Origin: Carex sylvatica
Lineage: Eukaryota > Streptophyta > Magnoliopsida > Poales > Cyperaceae
DNA length: 64,000 bases
Assembly: GCA_964058845.1 (NCBI GenBank)
Contig: CAXKVR010000188.1
Coordinates: 347,672-411,671, forward strand
Reading direction: 5' to 3'
This document shows positions 45,068 through 57,600 of the stretch, in pieces. Below the pieces are notes generated by a model, which saw only the letters and a list, made by a program, of their open reading frames with translations, had not been told where the DNA came from and searched no databases. Made by a program: the position numbers and the translations under genes. Each line of letters begins with the position of its first letter. The stretch's first letter is position 1.

Positions 45068-45609
45068 TGCTTGGCAACAAGATTTTTAATTCACTCTCAA
45101 TAGGTTTTATCATAATTATAGAACGTTGACAGCTCCAGTTGTCAGACCTCCACTTCTAAGAGCAGAGCCACCAAAGGCAACAACAAGAACCGTACCACTC
45201 TAGCTCATATAAGAAGGGTTGACTTGTCAGGTGGGGCTGTAATTTATGGTTGTGGTTGGATACAACAATGTACATAAAAATTTTAAATAGCTGTTGGTTA
45301 CGAGACGTGGGTGGAGAAACTTGAAATTATATTATTCCTTTCGCTTTGGCTGGAACAGTACTTTGATTTGGTGTTATTGTCCGAGTCCTTGTATAGGTAG
45401 GCACTTGAGTTTGATTTGATACTGTTGATACAATAATTGTCAATTGCGAAAAATAAACAAGAGAACGGGATTGAGAGAGAGGTGCTTCTCTGATCTATTT
45501 TTTAAAGTAATATGTAATTTGTGAAAATAATTATCCTCTAATAATTTTTTTTTCATTGTTCTTTTACAATATTTTTCCGTCGCAATGCACGGCCTCAATA
45601 CTAGTATAT

Positions 45610-46700
45610 ATATATTTATCAAACAATAAATCATTAGCCATACTGAATGAGGCTAGCTAGATTAGTTGCAAATATATAAAAAAAATTCTGACCAACTGAC
45701 AAGGATCTAAATGAAAATTAAGGAATAAATTTTGTACTAAGAAGAAATTATTAATCGAACTAACAGATTCGAAATTATTAGAAAAGGAAAACTTCACAAA
45801 ATCCAGCCTCGATATTGTAAAGTTCCAACTAAACTTCCATAGTTCGGCATTTATATATCTAAGTGCTCAAAGTCTAGTCTTTTAGTTTATCTAATTATTT
45901 AGTTTCAATTCAAATTTATTTGAGAGATGCTAAATATCATCTAGAAAATTCGCAGATCTTTATTCTCAAGATTCGGTTTTTTTTTTTTTTTTTTTTGTTA
46001 CATTAAAATAAGTTCAGGATTCAAGACTTGGTCTTCAATAAACAAAAAAAAATTATGTATAAGACGAAATCTAAATGATTTTTCCAAAACGAATGAAATT
46101 ATTATTTCATTTATTAATTAGAAAAATAAAAAAATAGAAGAAGAAAATAACGCATTCAACTTAAATCATGTCCCGTAATAAGAAGCAAATAGAAAATGAA
46201 AAATTCAATGCTAAAATGAGATATTAAGAATAAATAAAATTAATCACTTTATTAATCAATATCGTTTCATGTGATACAATTAAATACTAAAGAATCAATA
46301 CCATATGTAGAACGGTTCATTTTTTTCTCGTTTGTAATCCCATGGACTACGTGGGTTTGGAATATTGACCCAAAGTTCTTTCCTACAGTTAGAAAATAAA
46401 ATATATTATTAAAAAAAAAGTTAATTTTGAAAGATTATTTGTTATTTAAATTTAACAAAACAAAATTGTAATTCTTAAACCAACTCCGAAAAATAGTAAT
46501 CCCATATGTGACCTCCTTCAACAATTAATATTTTTTGTGTCATAAAATTAAAATTACTTACCTTACATTTTGTATCAAAATATGAATCTTTTTCATATAT
46601 ACACTATCAATTTAAGAGATTTGTCTAAGATTTATTAGAACATTAATTCTTGGCCTCCTGTCCATAGGTCGAAATATCAACTCGATCAACCTATACAAAT
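45610..46700. other. Intergenic AT-rich sequence
   Basis: Contains a poly-T tract (about 45979-45996). No gene or ordered repeat was seen. Confidence 0.45.
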
Positions 46701-46715
46701 TAAGTAATGAATATT

Positions 46716-47129
46716 GAGTAGAACTAGGGTGCTCTTAAGCTCATCAAAGTGTTTGGTGAGCTTAACTTCAAAATTCATCAAATCAATTTCAAATAACAAA
46801 TTCGAACCGTTGAAATTCACCTATCTTATGAGTGATGCGTCTACATGTGAAAATTTTAAACATTCGGATTAATTTAGTATAAAATCAAGCAGTCAAAAAA
46901 TATTTAAAAAATGAATGCACTAAAATTAATTTATTAACCTTCTAATTTTAACCGATTGACTTTATACTAAATCAATTCGAATGTTTAAAATTTTCACATG
47001 TAGACGCATCACTTGTAAGGTAAGCGGGTTCCAACGGTTCGGATTCATCATTTGAAATCGATTTGATAGATTTCGGAGTTAAGCTCACCAAACACTTTGA
47101 TGAGCTTAAGAGCACCCTAGTTCTACTCG
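46716..47129. mobile_element. 414-bp foldback element with 8-9 bp TSD
   Basis: Inverted arms of about 170 bp start GAGTAGAACTAGGGTGCTCT and include TTAAGCTCATCAAAGTGTTTGGTGAGC and AATTTTAAACATTCG. The flanks are TGAATATT at 46708-46715 and 47130-47137 (ninth base A/G). The arms are nearly identical, so the insertion is recent. Relatives lie at 31490-31960. Confidence 0.88.
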
Positions 47130-47139
47130 TGAATATTAA

Positions 47140-47980
47140 TTATAGTGTAGCCATGTTTTTAATCAACTCGCACCTCCTAAATTCACTAAATTGTACATTA
47201 TATATCTTGCACGTAATTAAGTACGTTTGTACTTGTTCTGAAACGTACGTATATCTATTTTTACATGTGCAACCAAATTTGTTAGATTAATTTCTCTTGT
47301 AACACTTGTCATGCGTCTTAATTAGTAAATCCAAGCTCAGTTGAGATCTTGAACTTAATTCCGAAAATTAATTTCTAGATGCTATATAAAATTTATCATT
47401 TGCATAGACATTAGCTAGTTTATTAGTGCTAATTCAAATATAGATCAAAATTACCCGAAAATATTTATGGATGCATTAATTCATGTCAGTAAATTCAAGC
47501 CACATTTTTTGTCGAATTTAGAAATTCTTGCTTTTAATCAATTTGAACCACATTTCACATCCTAAAATGGCTTCAGTGTCGAATAATCTCAATGTGATAG
47601 CAAAAGCTTCATTAGAAGTTTGCTTGTGTCGAATAATCATTCAAAATCTCAAAATAGTTAGGAATTAATGCAAAAGGAATATATAGTCCTCGGCAGTAGA
47701 GGTTGAGGTGGTAGAAAAAAATAGAGGTAGAGCTAGGTTGAGTTTTAGATATATTAGATTATATCATAAAAAAAATTAATTATTGGTAACCTAAGAAAAT
47801 TTGTCAGTTCAGAAATAAATGTGATATATATCGTGAATTTTGGAGGAGAATTGTATTTTACATATATAATTTTTGTATTTTACATTAACTGTTTTGTTTT
47901 GGTCCGTCTGATCTGCACCTACTGCTTCTCAGCGATCTCAATTCATTCCGTCGACACCATATACTAAAACTAAACAACTG
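47140..47980. other. Intergenic region
   Basis: No ORF or element that I can support. Confidence 0.4.
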
Positions 47981-47985
47981 CCCTC

Positions 47986-48130
47986 GGCCCAATAACACCG
48001 TTTGAATTTTATTGAGTAGTAAAAACAGATTTACTACCATAGTCTCACTCGAAAATGAAAATGACATCGGATGTGGTTTCTCGGTATACGATAATGGCCT
48101 CGCCTCAACCAAACAAGGTGTTATTGGGCC
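47986..48130. mobile_element. Possible MITE with GGCCCAATAACACC ends, upstream of the PHD gene
   Basis: GGCCCAATAACACC at 47986 and its complement GGTGTTATTGGGCC ending at 48130 are perfect 14-bp inverted repeats 145 bp apart, with further weak pairing (GTTTGA/CAAAC). No target duplication was settled. The ends themselves contain the promoter word TGGGCC. Confidence 0.45.
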
Positions 48131-48142
48131 TATTATTGGGCC
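48125..48142 (+). promoter_or_regulatory. Paired TGGGCC (site II) motifs upstream of the PHD gene
   Basis: TGGGCC occurs at 48125-48130 and 48137-48142, with an inverted copy at 47986-47991. Such site II elements are bound by TCP factors in promoters of plant growth and housekeeping genes. They lie about 395-410 bp before the chosen start codon; the transcription start is unknown. Confidence 0.5.
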
Positions 48143-48533
48143 GAGGTCTAATTGGTATAACTATCCTAAAGGCCCTTCAAAAGAAAGATCCGACCCGATA
48201 GGTTAATTTGTGATTTGTGAAGCAGCAGAAGCGCTGCTTTCAGTTTTCCCAACTCCAATTGAAAAGTTCCCGCGCGAGATTTTCACGAAAATTGGGAAAT
48301 TGTCGACCCGCCATCCCAAAACAAAAACTTCGAGAGCGAAACCAAAATTCATCTTCAAAATTTTGAAATGCTTAGACCAAATTCAAAATTTCCCTCTCCC
48401 TCTCTATTTTTTGCCTCCTCTTTCTTCCCAATTCGGTCTTCCTTTTAGCAGCCGTATCCCAATTCATCTCTCTCCGCTCTCTTTCTCTCTCTCTCTCTCT
48501 CACCACACACAAAGTCACAAACCTCCTTCTCCA

Positions 48534-50015
48534 ATGGCGCAAAATCTCCGTGAGTTACCACCATCAAAGAGATTCAAGATCCTCAATTCAGTACAGATTC
48601 CTCAGCCACCAAACGCAACCAATGAAAACGACCAAAAGTCTCTCCCTGCCAAGAAACGCGCTGAGATTCTCAACAGTTCTTTAACCTTCGCTTGTCTCCC
48701 TGCCAAGAAACGGGTCTGGGAACCGCACCCGTTATCTCCAACAAAATCCGAAACCCAGGCACAAGATGCAGATTCACTCTTTGTAGAGAAAGGTCGAATC
48801 AGAGATGGAGATGCAAGCATTGGAATTCCAGTGAAGAAGCGGGTATGGGCTCTGCGCCTGTTATCTCCAACCAAACCCAAAATCCAGGCCCCCAACACAG
48901 ATCCAAAACATTCTGATGTGGAAGGCCAAATCAAAGGCGGCGAAGAAACTAATCGACTTCCAGCAAAGAAGCGGGTATTGGCTCCAAAACCGTTATCAGC
49001 AATCCAAGAAGTCACAGCGAGGAAGCGGGCATGGATGGAGCACCCATTAAGTCCAACTGAAAAGCGGGTATGGGCTTCAAAAAACCGGGTATGTGATGTG
49101 CATCCGTTATCTCCAATTACAGAAGAGAAAGAACAACCTGAATTCAAAACCATAAAATCAAATGAAAAATGTTTAGTTCTGGCAAAGAGGCGGATTTGGG
49201 TCCCAGAACCATTGGCTCTCACCAAAAACCAAATTGAACAGGATACCGATCCAAAACCCGTTAAACTTAGAACTGAAAATGAATTCCAAATCAAGGATGA
49301 CAATAAAACCGAAACCCAAATTGAAGAGAAAGGTCCAGAATCCATTGAAGAAGAGATTGATGATGGGGTACTTTGTGCAGTCTGTCAGAGCACAGATGGT
49401 GACCCTTCTGACCCGATTGTATTCTGTGATGGTTGTGATTTGATGGTACATGCTTCTTGTTATGGGAACCCTCTGATCAAATCGATACCAGAGGGAGATT
49501 GGTTCTGCTCAGTTTGTTTCTCGAAACTCCCTCCAAAAGAAAAGAAATGTTGTCTTTGTCCTGTGAAAGGGGGAGTTTTGAAACCAACAGTCGATGACAA
49601 GTGGGCCCATGTCATGTGTGCATTGCTAGTACCAGAGGTGTTTTTTCATGACCCTGAGGGAAAAGATGGAATTGATTGCTCGAGGGTCCCACATAAACGG
49701 TGGAAAAAAGATTGCTTTATTTGTGGGAAAAATTATGGGTGTGCCCTCGATTGTGCTGAGAGTAAATGCAAATTAGGGTTTCATGTATCCTGCGGGCTTG
49801 AAGAGGGTTTGTGCATTGAGTATAAAGAAGGAAAAGGAGGAGACATTGTGGCTGGATTTTGTACTGAGCATACAAAGCTTTGGGAGAAGGTAATTTATTT
49901 GAAAGTTTTATTACTTTCTGCGTTACTTGTTTGATTTAATTTCTTAAAAATTATTTTGTTGCTTTCTTTGCAGCAACAATTGACAGGGAAATTCAAGATT
50001 GTTTCAACAGATTAA
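48534..50015 (+). CDS. PHD plus extended-PHD finger protein with SPTK-type repeats
   Basis: Two exons, 48534-49889 and 49974-50015, join in phase (WEK/QQLTGKFKIVSTD) into 465 residues. Residues 281-327 form a PHD finger (CAVCQSTDGDPSDPIVFCDG through WFCSVC). Residues 339-449 form an extended PHD (CCLCPVKGGVLKPT...WAHVMCALLVPEV...CFICGKNYGCALDC...GFHVSCGLEEG...FCTEH). This pairing is found in histone-reading JADE/BRPF-like proteins and in plant homologues such as At3g14740, implying a nuclear chromatin role. The N-terminal 250 residues hold about six degenerate repeats of LPAKKRVWxPxPLSPTK. The frame is open upstream to an ATG at 48210, but MAQNLRELPPSKRF follows a CT-rich leader and looks like the family start. 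Confidence 0.88.
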
Positions 50016-53000
50016 GATCCCAAAAGGAAAACAATAAAAGATTTTGCAACTTATGGCATCAAAAGTTGGGGTGTATTGCAACCTTCGTTTTAAGATTTCT
50101 TAAAATTGAAGTTGGAAATTTGGTATAGCTTATTCAGGGGTCATGTTTTTAGAGAGTTCATGATATTATTAGGATTGTATTGGTTACTAAGCAATATTTA
50201 TTGTACTAATCTTTGTTCAGTTATTGATCTATCCAAGGTTTCTGATTATGTTTGTCAATGGTATTATCATGTGTTTTGTATCTCTGTTTAATTTGAAGCT
50301 GCTTGTTTTCATGGGTCATTGTTTTTTGGAATCTAAAATTCCTCTAGCAAATGAAGTTCTAAAATTACCAAAATCTTATTATTTTGATTTGTCTAATCAG
50401 TCTAGTATAGTGTTCTGCATGTTTGGTTATGTTTTAAAACCTGTCTGGCAGTTATTTTGTATGTGGGGGATTTGATCATTTCTCATGTTTTAGGTTGTAG
50501 CTGAAATAGTAGTTGGTACTGGGATACTGATACTGAAGTAGGGGGATAAGGGGGTAGATTTAGTTGCTAGAAGGTGAACTGAAATTATGTGCCTCGTACA
50601 TTAATCATAACCTCTCAATGTGAATCGAAATTGAGTAGATTGGCATTTAGAGTAGGCAATATATCAGTGTTGTAATTAACAGTATTCAGTTGTCGGATGG
50701 ATAGGGTACTGCCAAGTGATTAATAGGGAATAATTGGTTGTATTTGAAAATAATTGCCTGATTAGTCGGAAAAATTCATAACAATTTGATTACAGCCAAT
50801 TAATCAACCTAAACATATTAAACACTAATTGATATTGCAATAAACTGGTAATTGTTGCTAGTAGGTTTGTTTAGTCAGATCACTTTTATGAGCCATATTC
50901 TGTTCAACTTTTTTAACTGTGGTTTTGACTGCTTTACGAATTATGATTTCGAAATCTTATAAGTTTAATTTAAACTGATTCTTATGGAATTGAAGGAATA
51001 TTGCCTGATTGCTTCTCAGCTTTCAAATTGAACTTCTAAATTCGGTCAGAACAGTATTTTAGGAACTCTATTATCGCTGGAATCAGAGATCATCAGGCCA
51101 AACATGATCTCTGATTCTTTGGGCTGAATATAATTTCAAAGCCTGGCCTTAAATATTGTATTTAAGATTCTAAAGGCTCAAGCGCTTAATTTTCATCTTT
51201 GTAATGAAAGTCATGATTTAGAGAATAGTTCCAATACATTAATTAAAATAAATTATTTTATACTAGATTAAGATGAAAGTCATGATTTTTTTTATACTAG
51301 ATTATTTTATACTAGATTAAGATGACATTTATTAAAATTAATTAATTATCTCTTTACAGCTTGATCTAGTATATAAAATGAATTATAATAAATCATAAAG
51401 TTTATGTAGATGCATCTCTTGTAAAAATAAATATGATAAACGGTTTGGATTGCAATTTTCAAATTTTTAAGTACGAATGAAAAAAAAATTGTAATATTTT
51501 GTAACACAAAATTTGTGGCACCAGTCCTCTAAGATTTATTATCTTTCCTATACCATTTTCTTCCATCTCTCAAAAATGATCCAAATGAGTTATTTTTACT
51601 TGTGTATCTCCATTCCATTATTAAGCACGTTGAGTGTCCGATTCGCTAATGGCTACGATTAAAAGATGAAATTTCGGATTTAATCTCATTCCTCCAATCA
51701 CATAATCTATCTTATTTTGATTAAATACATATGTTTTATGTATACAAATCTAAATTTAGTTAAAAATATGCTCCCCACACGTACTGCTTACACAATATGT
51801 CACAATTAAAATTAAGCATACTCCAAAATTTAGCAATATATTTCTCCGTTTTCTTATTTCTTTGTTTTCTTATTTCGTCCTCTTCAATTGAGCAGACTCC
51901 ACTTTTTGTTTTCTTATATTTTTTTTGTTTCCTTACTTCTTTTTCGTTTTCATACGGATCATAATGGAAATCGAGTTTTCTTTATTTTCTTGTTTCTCTT
52001 TCTTTGTTTATATACATATTTGTTGGAAGTGTATTTGAGAAACTCAAAATTTATTTGCATTTGTAATATTTGTTAATTTGAGGGACTAAACCGAAAATTA
52101 AATAGTTGTTAAATATTTGCCAATTGGACAAACCTCTTGATTGTATATACCTGTTCCGATTTTCTCTGATCAAATCATTTTAATCTTTTAATCTTTTAAT
52201 CTTTGATTCATTAAGATATTAATGACATTTTAATTACCGAATATTTTGGATGCGTTTTTTTTTTTTCCTTTACTGAATTCAATTAATTATTTACTATATA
52301 AATTCATCTCTTTCAATCCCAGAATAGAGAATATAGCATAAATAAAAACTGATTTTGTTTCATCTTTCCATCTAAATAAAGAAGAAAAAATATATAATTT
52401 TTTTATTCTCTCATTCAATCATTTTATATTTATCTTGATTTATCAAATTCTGTCTATGCCAGATATTACTGGACCCTGTGCCATCCCGAAAAAGCACCGA
52501 CAAAGGAGTAATTTGGATGATAATCATAAAAGATTCCTTTTTAGGGTACCGGGGAGGTTATGGATTCGACTATAGAGTGTATTTTCAGCACATAAACTTG
52601 CCAAGCATAAGCTTTTACAACCTGGCTTTTGATTGACAATTTGACATTCATGCAGCATAACATGTACATTTGTCTTGATACACAATCCTTATTATCCTTT
52701 GAAATTCAACTCTTAAGAGTTAAGAGAAAAAAAAAATGCTAGTTGCCACCCACGATGTCCAAATTTTAAATTAGGCACAAGTATCTAAAATAAGACATGA
52801 TAGCACCTTCTTTAAACTAATTCAGCCAATCAACATTGCTTCTCTGGCAATTACATTGTTTAAACTAATAAGGCCACATGTTCCCTCCTGGCCCACTTCC
52901 TCTTTATCTGAATAAATGGACCCACTTCTTCCTATTTTCTATTATCTATCTATTTTTTTTAGAAATAATTTTGATCTTATCACTGTCTCCAGATTTGGTC

Positions 53001-53130
53001 AAGCTGGAGAGTCTGTACGAGATTAGTTTTTTTTAGAAATTAAAAATTTAATTCTTCACCAAAGAGAATTATTATTTTCATAAAAATATTACATGAAACC
53101 GCATCATGTGTGAGTTCTTCTAGGTGCAGG
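50016..53130. other. 3' flank of the PHD gene and intergenic sequence
   Basis: 50016-50300 is probable 3' untranslated region. Around 51545-51800 the text (TTCGGATTTAATCTCATTCCTCCA, GATTAAATACATATG, ACGTACTG) is a diverged relative of the Helitron head at 13700 and 42080. 52535-52568 (GGGTACCGGGGAGG...GGATTCGA) resembles the end of the MITE at 53139. Confidence 0.45.
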
Positions 53131-53138
53131 TTTCTTAG

Positions 53139-53336
53139 GATTCATATCCTCCCAGGTATATGACTGAAACTGACTGAAACTGACGGTTCAGATTTACTCT
53201 CAGCCGGTGATTACTCGGGATGGTGCAGGTGGCAGTATTATTTGTGCTTTGAGATTTGTGCCAATTTAAAATTCTGAACTGAGAGTAAATCTGGGTTGTT
53301 CGTTTCGATCAGGTACCCGGGAGGATACGGATTCGA
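53139..53336. mobile_element. 198-bp MITE with 8-bp TSD, same family as 26113-26273
   Basis: Ends GATTCATATCCTCCC and complement GGGAGGATACGGATT, with subterminal GATTTACTCTCAG inverted copies. The target repeat is TTTCTTAG at 53131-53138 and 53337-53344. The centre GTGCAGGTGGCAGTATTATTTG and GTGCTTTGAGATTTGTGC is shared with 26113-26273. Confidence 0.85.
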
Positions 53337-53344
53337 TTTCTTAG

Positions 53345-54250
53345 ACTGCACAATTGGTGTGTTGTCAGTGTTTAATCAAATATTAAATCACATCTTGACC
53401 ACAAATTTGTCTGAAAACTCTTGAAACCGTATTATTGGTGTGGTTTTATCAACCTGTTCATAATGGAACCGCACCAAATCTTCTTTTTTTTTTGAAGAAA
53501 AAACAATCAATCTTTTTTTCTGAAGTTTGATTTTTTAATTTCTAAAAAGAAAAAAAATCCGGTTACTACAACATCCTTTATTGTATTTGACTATTTCTCC
53601 TCTGTTTTTTGTTTCTTAGCTTTGAGGTCAAACAATCAATTATTTGTTTATATTTTCCAAAGTTTATGGTCTGTCTCTGTCATTTTATCCTCTGGTTCAA
53701 ATAAGAAGCTTTAAATGTTGCTCTTTTACAATTCTACCATGGTTGAATTTCAGTGTTTCAAACTGACTAATGATATAAAATTAAGCGTGAGTTTCCAGAC
53801 CTGACAATGACCCTTTTTATTTCAAATGAATCACACACAGACACAGTTACACAATCACAAAATTATATTGTTTAAGTGACGCAAGTGGAATAAATAAATA
53901 AATAAATAGAAAACAGCAATGAAGAGGGAAGCCTACAAAAAAAAATAGAGGCATTTTAATCCTCTCTATATTTACCCTTCATTTTACCTAAATTTACCTT
54001 GGTACCTATGTTGGCATTCCTTTGAAAATTTTCACATATTTTTTACCTGATACAACTAAACAAACAAACTCTCCAAAATACATGCCTCTACAAACCAGTT
54101 GTCCGCACTCAGCTTATGTAACTATTTTCGCTTTCTGGAATCAACACTCTTTATATATAATCAATAATTACCTCTAATCATACTTTGAGATTAACTGCAG
54201 GTAAGATTTACTCGTATGTAACGTTAATTTACTTTACCTCCAGCTGTATA
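53345..54250. other. Intergenic / distal promoter of the L18a-like gene
   Basis: Contains an (AAAT)n tract at about 53890-53908. No other feature was seen. Confidence 0.4.
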
Positions 54251-54251
54251 T

Positions 54252-54374
54252 CGGATAAAGATTTTAACAGAGTAGTTTTGGCTTCATGCAGCGCACAGAC
54301 CATATGCTGTGCTGTTTTGACTCTACAGTCTGTTCGCTGTGTGAAGACAAAGCTGATCTGTTAAAATCTTACCC
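54252..54374. mobile_element. 123-bp hAT-type MITE in the L18a-like promoter
   Basis: Inverted arms AAGATTTTAACAGA...TTCA..CAGCG.ACAGAC pair over about 50 bp. The 8-bp target repeat CTGTATAT flanks it at 54244-54251 and 54375-54382, fitting hAT. The right copy's last T is the first base of a TGGGCC motif. Confidence 0.85.
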
Positions 54375-54381
54375 CTGTATA

Positions 54382-54401
54382 TGGGCCTGGGCGGTTGGGC
54401 C
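54382..54401 (+). promoter_or_regulatory. Two TGGGCC (site II) motifs upstream of the L18a-like gene
   Basis: TGGGCC at 54382-54387 and 54396-54401, about 250-270 bp before the CT-rich leader (54651-54671). This is the expected position for site II elements of plant housekeeping promoters. Confidence 0.6.
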
Positions 54402-54649
54402 TAGTTTTGTCCGTTCTTGCCACAGATTTTCAATTGAACCCGTATAGTTTTACTGACTAACTAATGTGGCCATACTTTTATTGAACCCGTATAGTTTCTA
54501 TATTTTCACGTGACACAACACGAAACAAACCGCATAAGATCAGAAACAAGAAAAAAACCAAGACAAGACAAGAATTACTTTGCTGGTATAATTTGTTGCT
54601 GTGAATTAGCGCTTGGTTTCTGATCAATACCAAGAAAACGACATTACAG

Positions 54650-57600
54650 ATTTCTCTCTTTCTCTCTCTTAAACAAGGGAGCTCAACCCTCTAAGTCAAG
54701 CAACAACTCTCTCTCAACTCTCCCTCTTTCTCGCTTATGCAATACAGCACAGGACTACAGGAGTAAGTGCTTTTTCTTCGATTTTATAAGGTTTTTCCAT
54801 TTACTAGCTAGTAGCAGCAGTTTAATCGTTGCTTTCCCTTCGTCAATTCGCCTTTTGTTTTTATTTGTGTTCTTCGCGAATTCTCGAGTTCGAGTTCGAT
54901 GGGAGTGGAGATCTGTTTTTAATCGTCTCTGGTAATTTGCAAATAGGGCCTTAAAGTCTTCTGAGAATTACAGGAGTTCAGTACTTGTATTATATTTTAC
55001 TGGTATTTTCTTTAGAAATAGTTTGATAAATTACTCACAGATCATTTCCGTACTATATTTGAATTGCATTTTACAACAAATCTCGAAATTATAAATCTTG
55101 AATTGAAGGTAGATTATCGTTTGTCCTTTCTGGTATGTTCTTATGCATGTCAGTGTCACGAGAGATATTTGTCTGGATAGAAATGTGTAAAATCCCTTGG
55201 TAAATCTCAAAATCTTACTGGTATGTTCTTATGCATGTAATGAGAGATATTTGTCTAGATAGAAATATGTGAAATCGAATAATTTTTTGCTTTTTTTTGT
55301 AAATGAATGTCTCACAATTTTCACAATAAGTCTGTAACTGAAACTCATAGGTAAGAAAATGGATTTATGGATGGAATCAAATATGCAGTAGTTACATGAA
55401 AAAGTCTTTGGGAAGAATCAATCTTTCATTAAATATCAAAATCAAGACAATGTATTTGGGCCATACACCTCTTTATGTAAATTTGTGTGATTTTGTCTTT
55501 TATGCTTTTAATTTATGTTTTCAGTTACTGCGCCGTTTAGTTAACTCAATGCTCAATGCAGGAACAAATTAACTCAATTGTAGAATCAAGTACTAAACAT
55601 TTGGAGTAATAGCTCTTGCATCAATGGTGCATGGTACATCCTTAACTCTTATTTCTCACTCCTACGACATGAAATTTTCTCAGTTGTATGTGTATTACAA
55701 GTTTACAACATAGTAGAAGCCATTTTAATTTTAACTTTCTTTTTTTCTATTTGATCTGATTAAGTTCTTATTTGATAATTTTTTGTGGCTAGTACATACA
55801 ACTCTACTTCTACATTGGTATAAAAGAGGGTTATGTTTGATTAAATTGTTAAAAGTTTAGTACATTGTATTGTTTCTGATAGAAAAGTAAAAACCTTTCT
55901 TCTCTATACGATATTGTGGTTCCAAATTATTGGTTTCTATATTTAGAAAATAAAAATGTTCTCCATCGATTACATTGCAATCTAAAAACATATAATGCCC
56001 ATGGTGAAATATATAGAAGGATCTCTTTTTATACAATTTGTTAATTTTGGAAGTTTTGTTGGATATAGGGAACATTTGCAACTGCAAGGACTGTGGAGAT
56101 TATGCGCTAATCGAAGATGTAGAGGACCCACGGTTAGCCAAGTTTGACCGGCCTCTCCCCATTTTTGGCTGTGGCATTGGCTGGGGCGCGTGAGTAGTTT
56201 AAATAAATAAATATATTTTGTAGCATTTCTTTTTTCGAAAATTTTCTGTACCGGTACGGTCTCGAGGTTCTCAGCCATTACCATTAACCCAATACTTCAG
56301 AATATTGCTGTTCATGAGTACATAGCCTATGGATCAATTTTACTTCCTTGGATTCTGGTCCCATAAGTCTGCTTCTGATGCCACAAAAGTGATGGCACCT
56401 TAATGCCTTAGTTACTGTGGGATGTCCGGCCAAAATAAAATGGCCCGGAGTACACCTTAATTTTGTGCAAATTATGGCATCATACTGCTGTCACTTCTGT
56501 GGCAGTGGATGTGGAGTCCTGGTACCAGTAAATCATCACCTATTCCATGTCAGAAACAGTACAGGTACCATTGCTGATTCTAGTAAGGTCATGAAGCAAC
56601 TTGGAATTTGAGGATCGCAAGTGTGGATTGGGACATTGTTCATGAACATGATACCTGTGTTACTCTTCCATGAACCACGGTACTAGTTTCGTTTGAGTTT
56701 AGTCATGACCTGCTCTCCAGTACTTGTTTGGTTAGCATTTACACCTATTTATTACTAGAGGAAGGTTAAAAACTTAAAATGCCTCATTGTGCCTTACATC
56801 CTTATCTTTGTTTTTAAAGTCCAAACAGTTGATACAAACCGATCAACATGATCTCCATATTAAAATGAGACAACTAATTAATTGAATTTCTCTTTCTATG
56901 GTGGTGCAGATTTCTACTAGGGTTCTTGTGCCCAATAATATGGTATGCTGCTGCGGCAATGCATATTTGCAAGTACTATAAACGGGATCCACGTGAACGT
57001 TCTGGTCTTACTGCTGCTTCAGTCATGGTAAATGTAATTTATAACACAAAAAAATGAGAAAAAAGGATAGGAGAGGAAATGTCACTTAGGCATTTCGGGT
57101 ATGTTTGGTTGCAATCTTAGAATAGCTAGAATAGTAAAATTAGTGTTTGTCTTATTAGAATAGCTTGTTCCAACTTTTTGTGAGAATATCTTGTTCAAGT
57201 AAGACAAACAAGTTTAATTCCCTATTCTAGCTATTCTAACCCAACCAAACACCGAATAGCTTGTTCTCAAGAATATCCTATTAATTTGGATCAGGATTAA
57301 TTTGCTACTAGTTGTACCACAAATACCAGACATGGACCCTAATGGAACAAAGAGACAAACTGTGTAAATAAAATTTGAACATATTCAGAAATCCAGTATG
57401 ACTCAGGAAAGCTAATTTCCTCTCTATGAATAGCATTAGTTTCTTCTCTTGTTGTAAAAGAAATAAAACAATGCAATTTTAGTGATATTTTTTACAAGGG
57501 GACCATTTATTACAATTGAGTATACATTTTGAAGAATGTTGATTGGTATTGTAGTTGCATGGCCCTGCAAACTAAAAATGATAGAACCTTTATGCTATTT

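Larger units (their letters stand above)
42019..45604 (+). mobile_element. Complete 3.59-kb Helitron with captured gene
   Basis: The 5' end TCTCTCCTATATATTATGCA follows A. The 3' end is CTAG at 45601-45604 followed by T, so insertion was between A and T as expected. A hairpin with CCGT..GC/GCACGG arms (45577-45592) sits 8 nt before CTAG. The first ~370 bp match the Helitron head at 13636. No Rep/helicase gene is present, so it is non-autonomous. It carries a CT-rich leader (about 42330-42440) and four exons of a small gene (42506-45067). Confidence 0.88.

Noticed and set aside
48602..49345. 247-residue ORF antisense to the PHD gene
   Set aside because: Shadow of the repeat-rich coding strand; no domain and no independent promoter.
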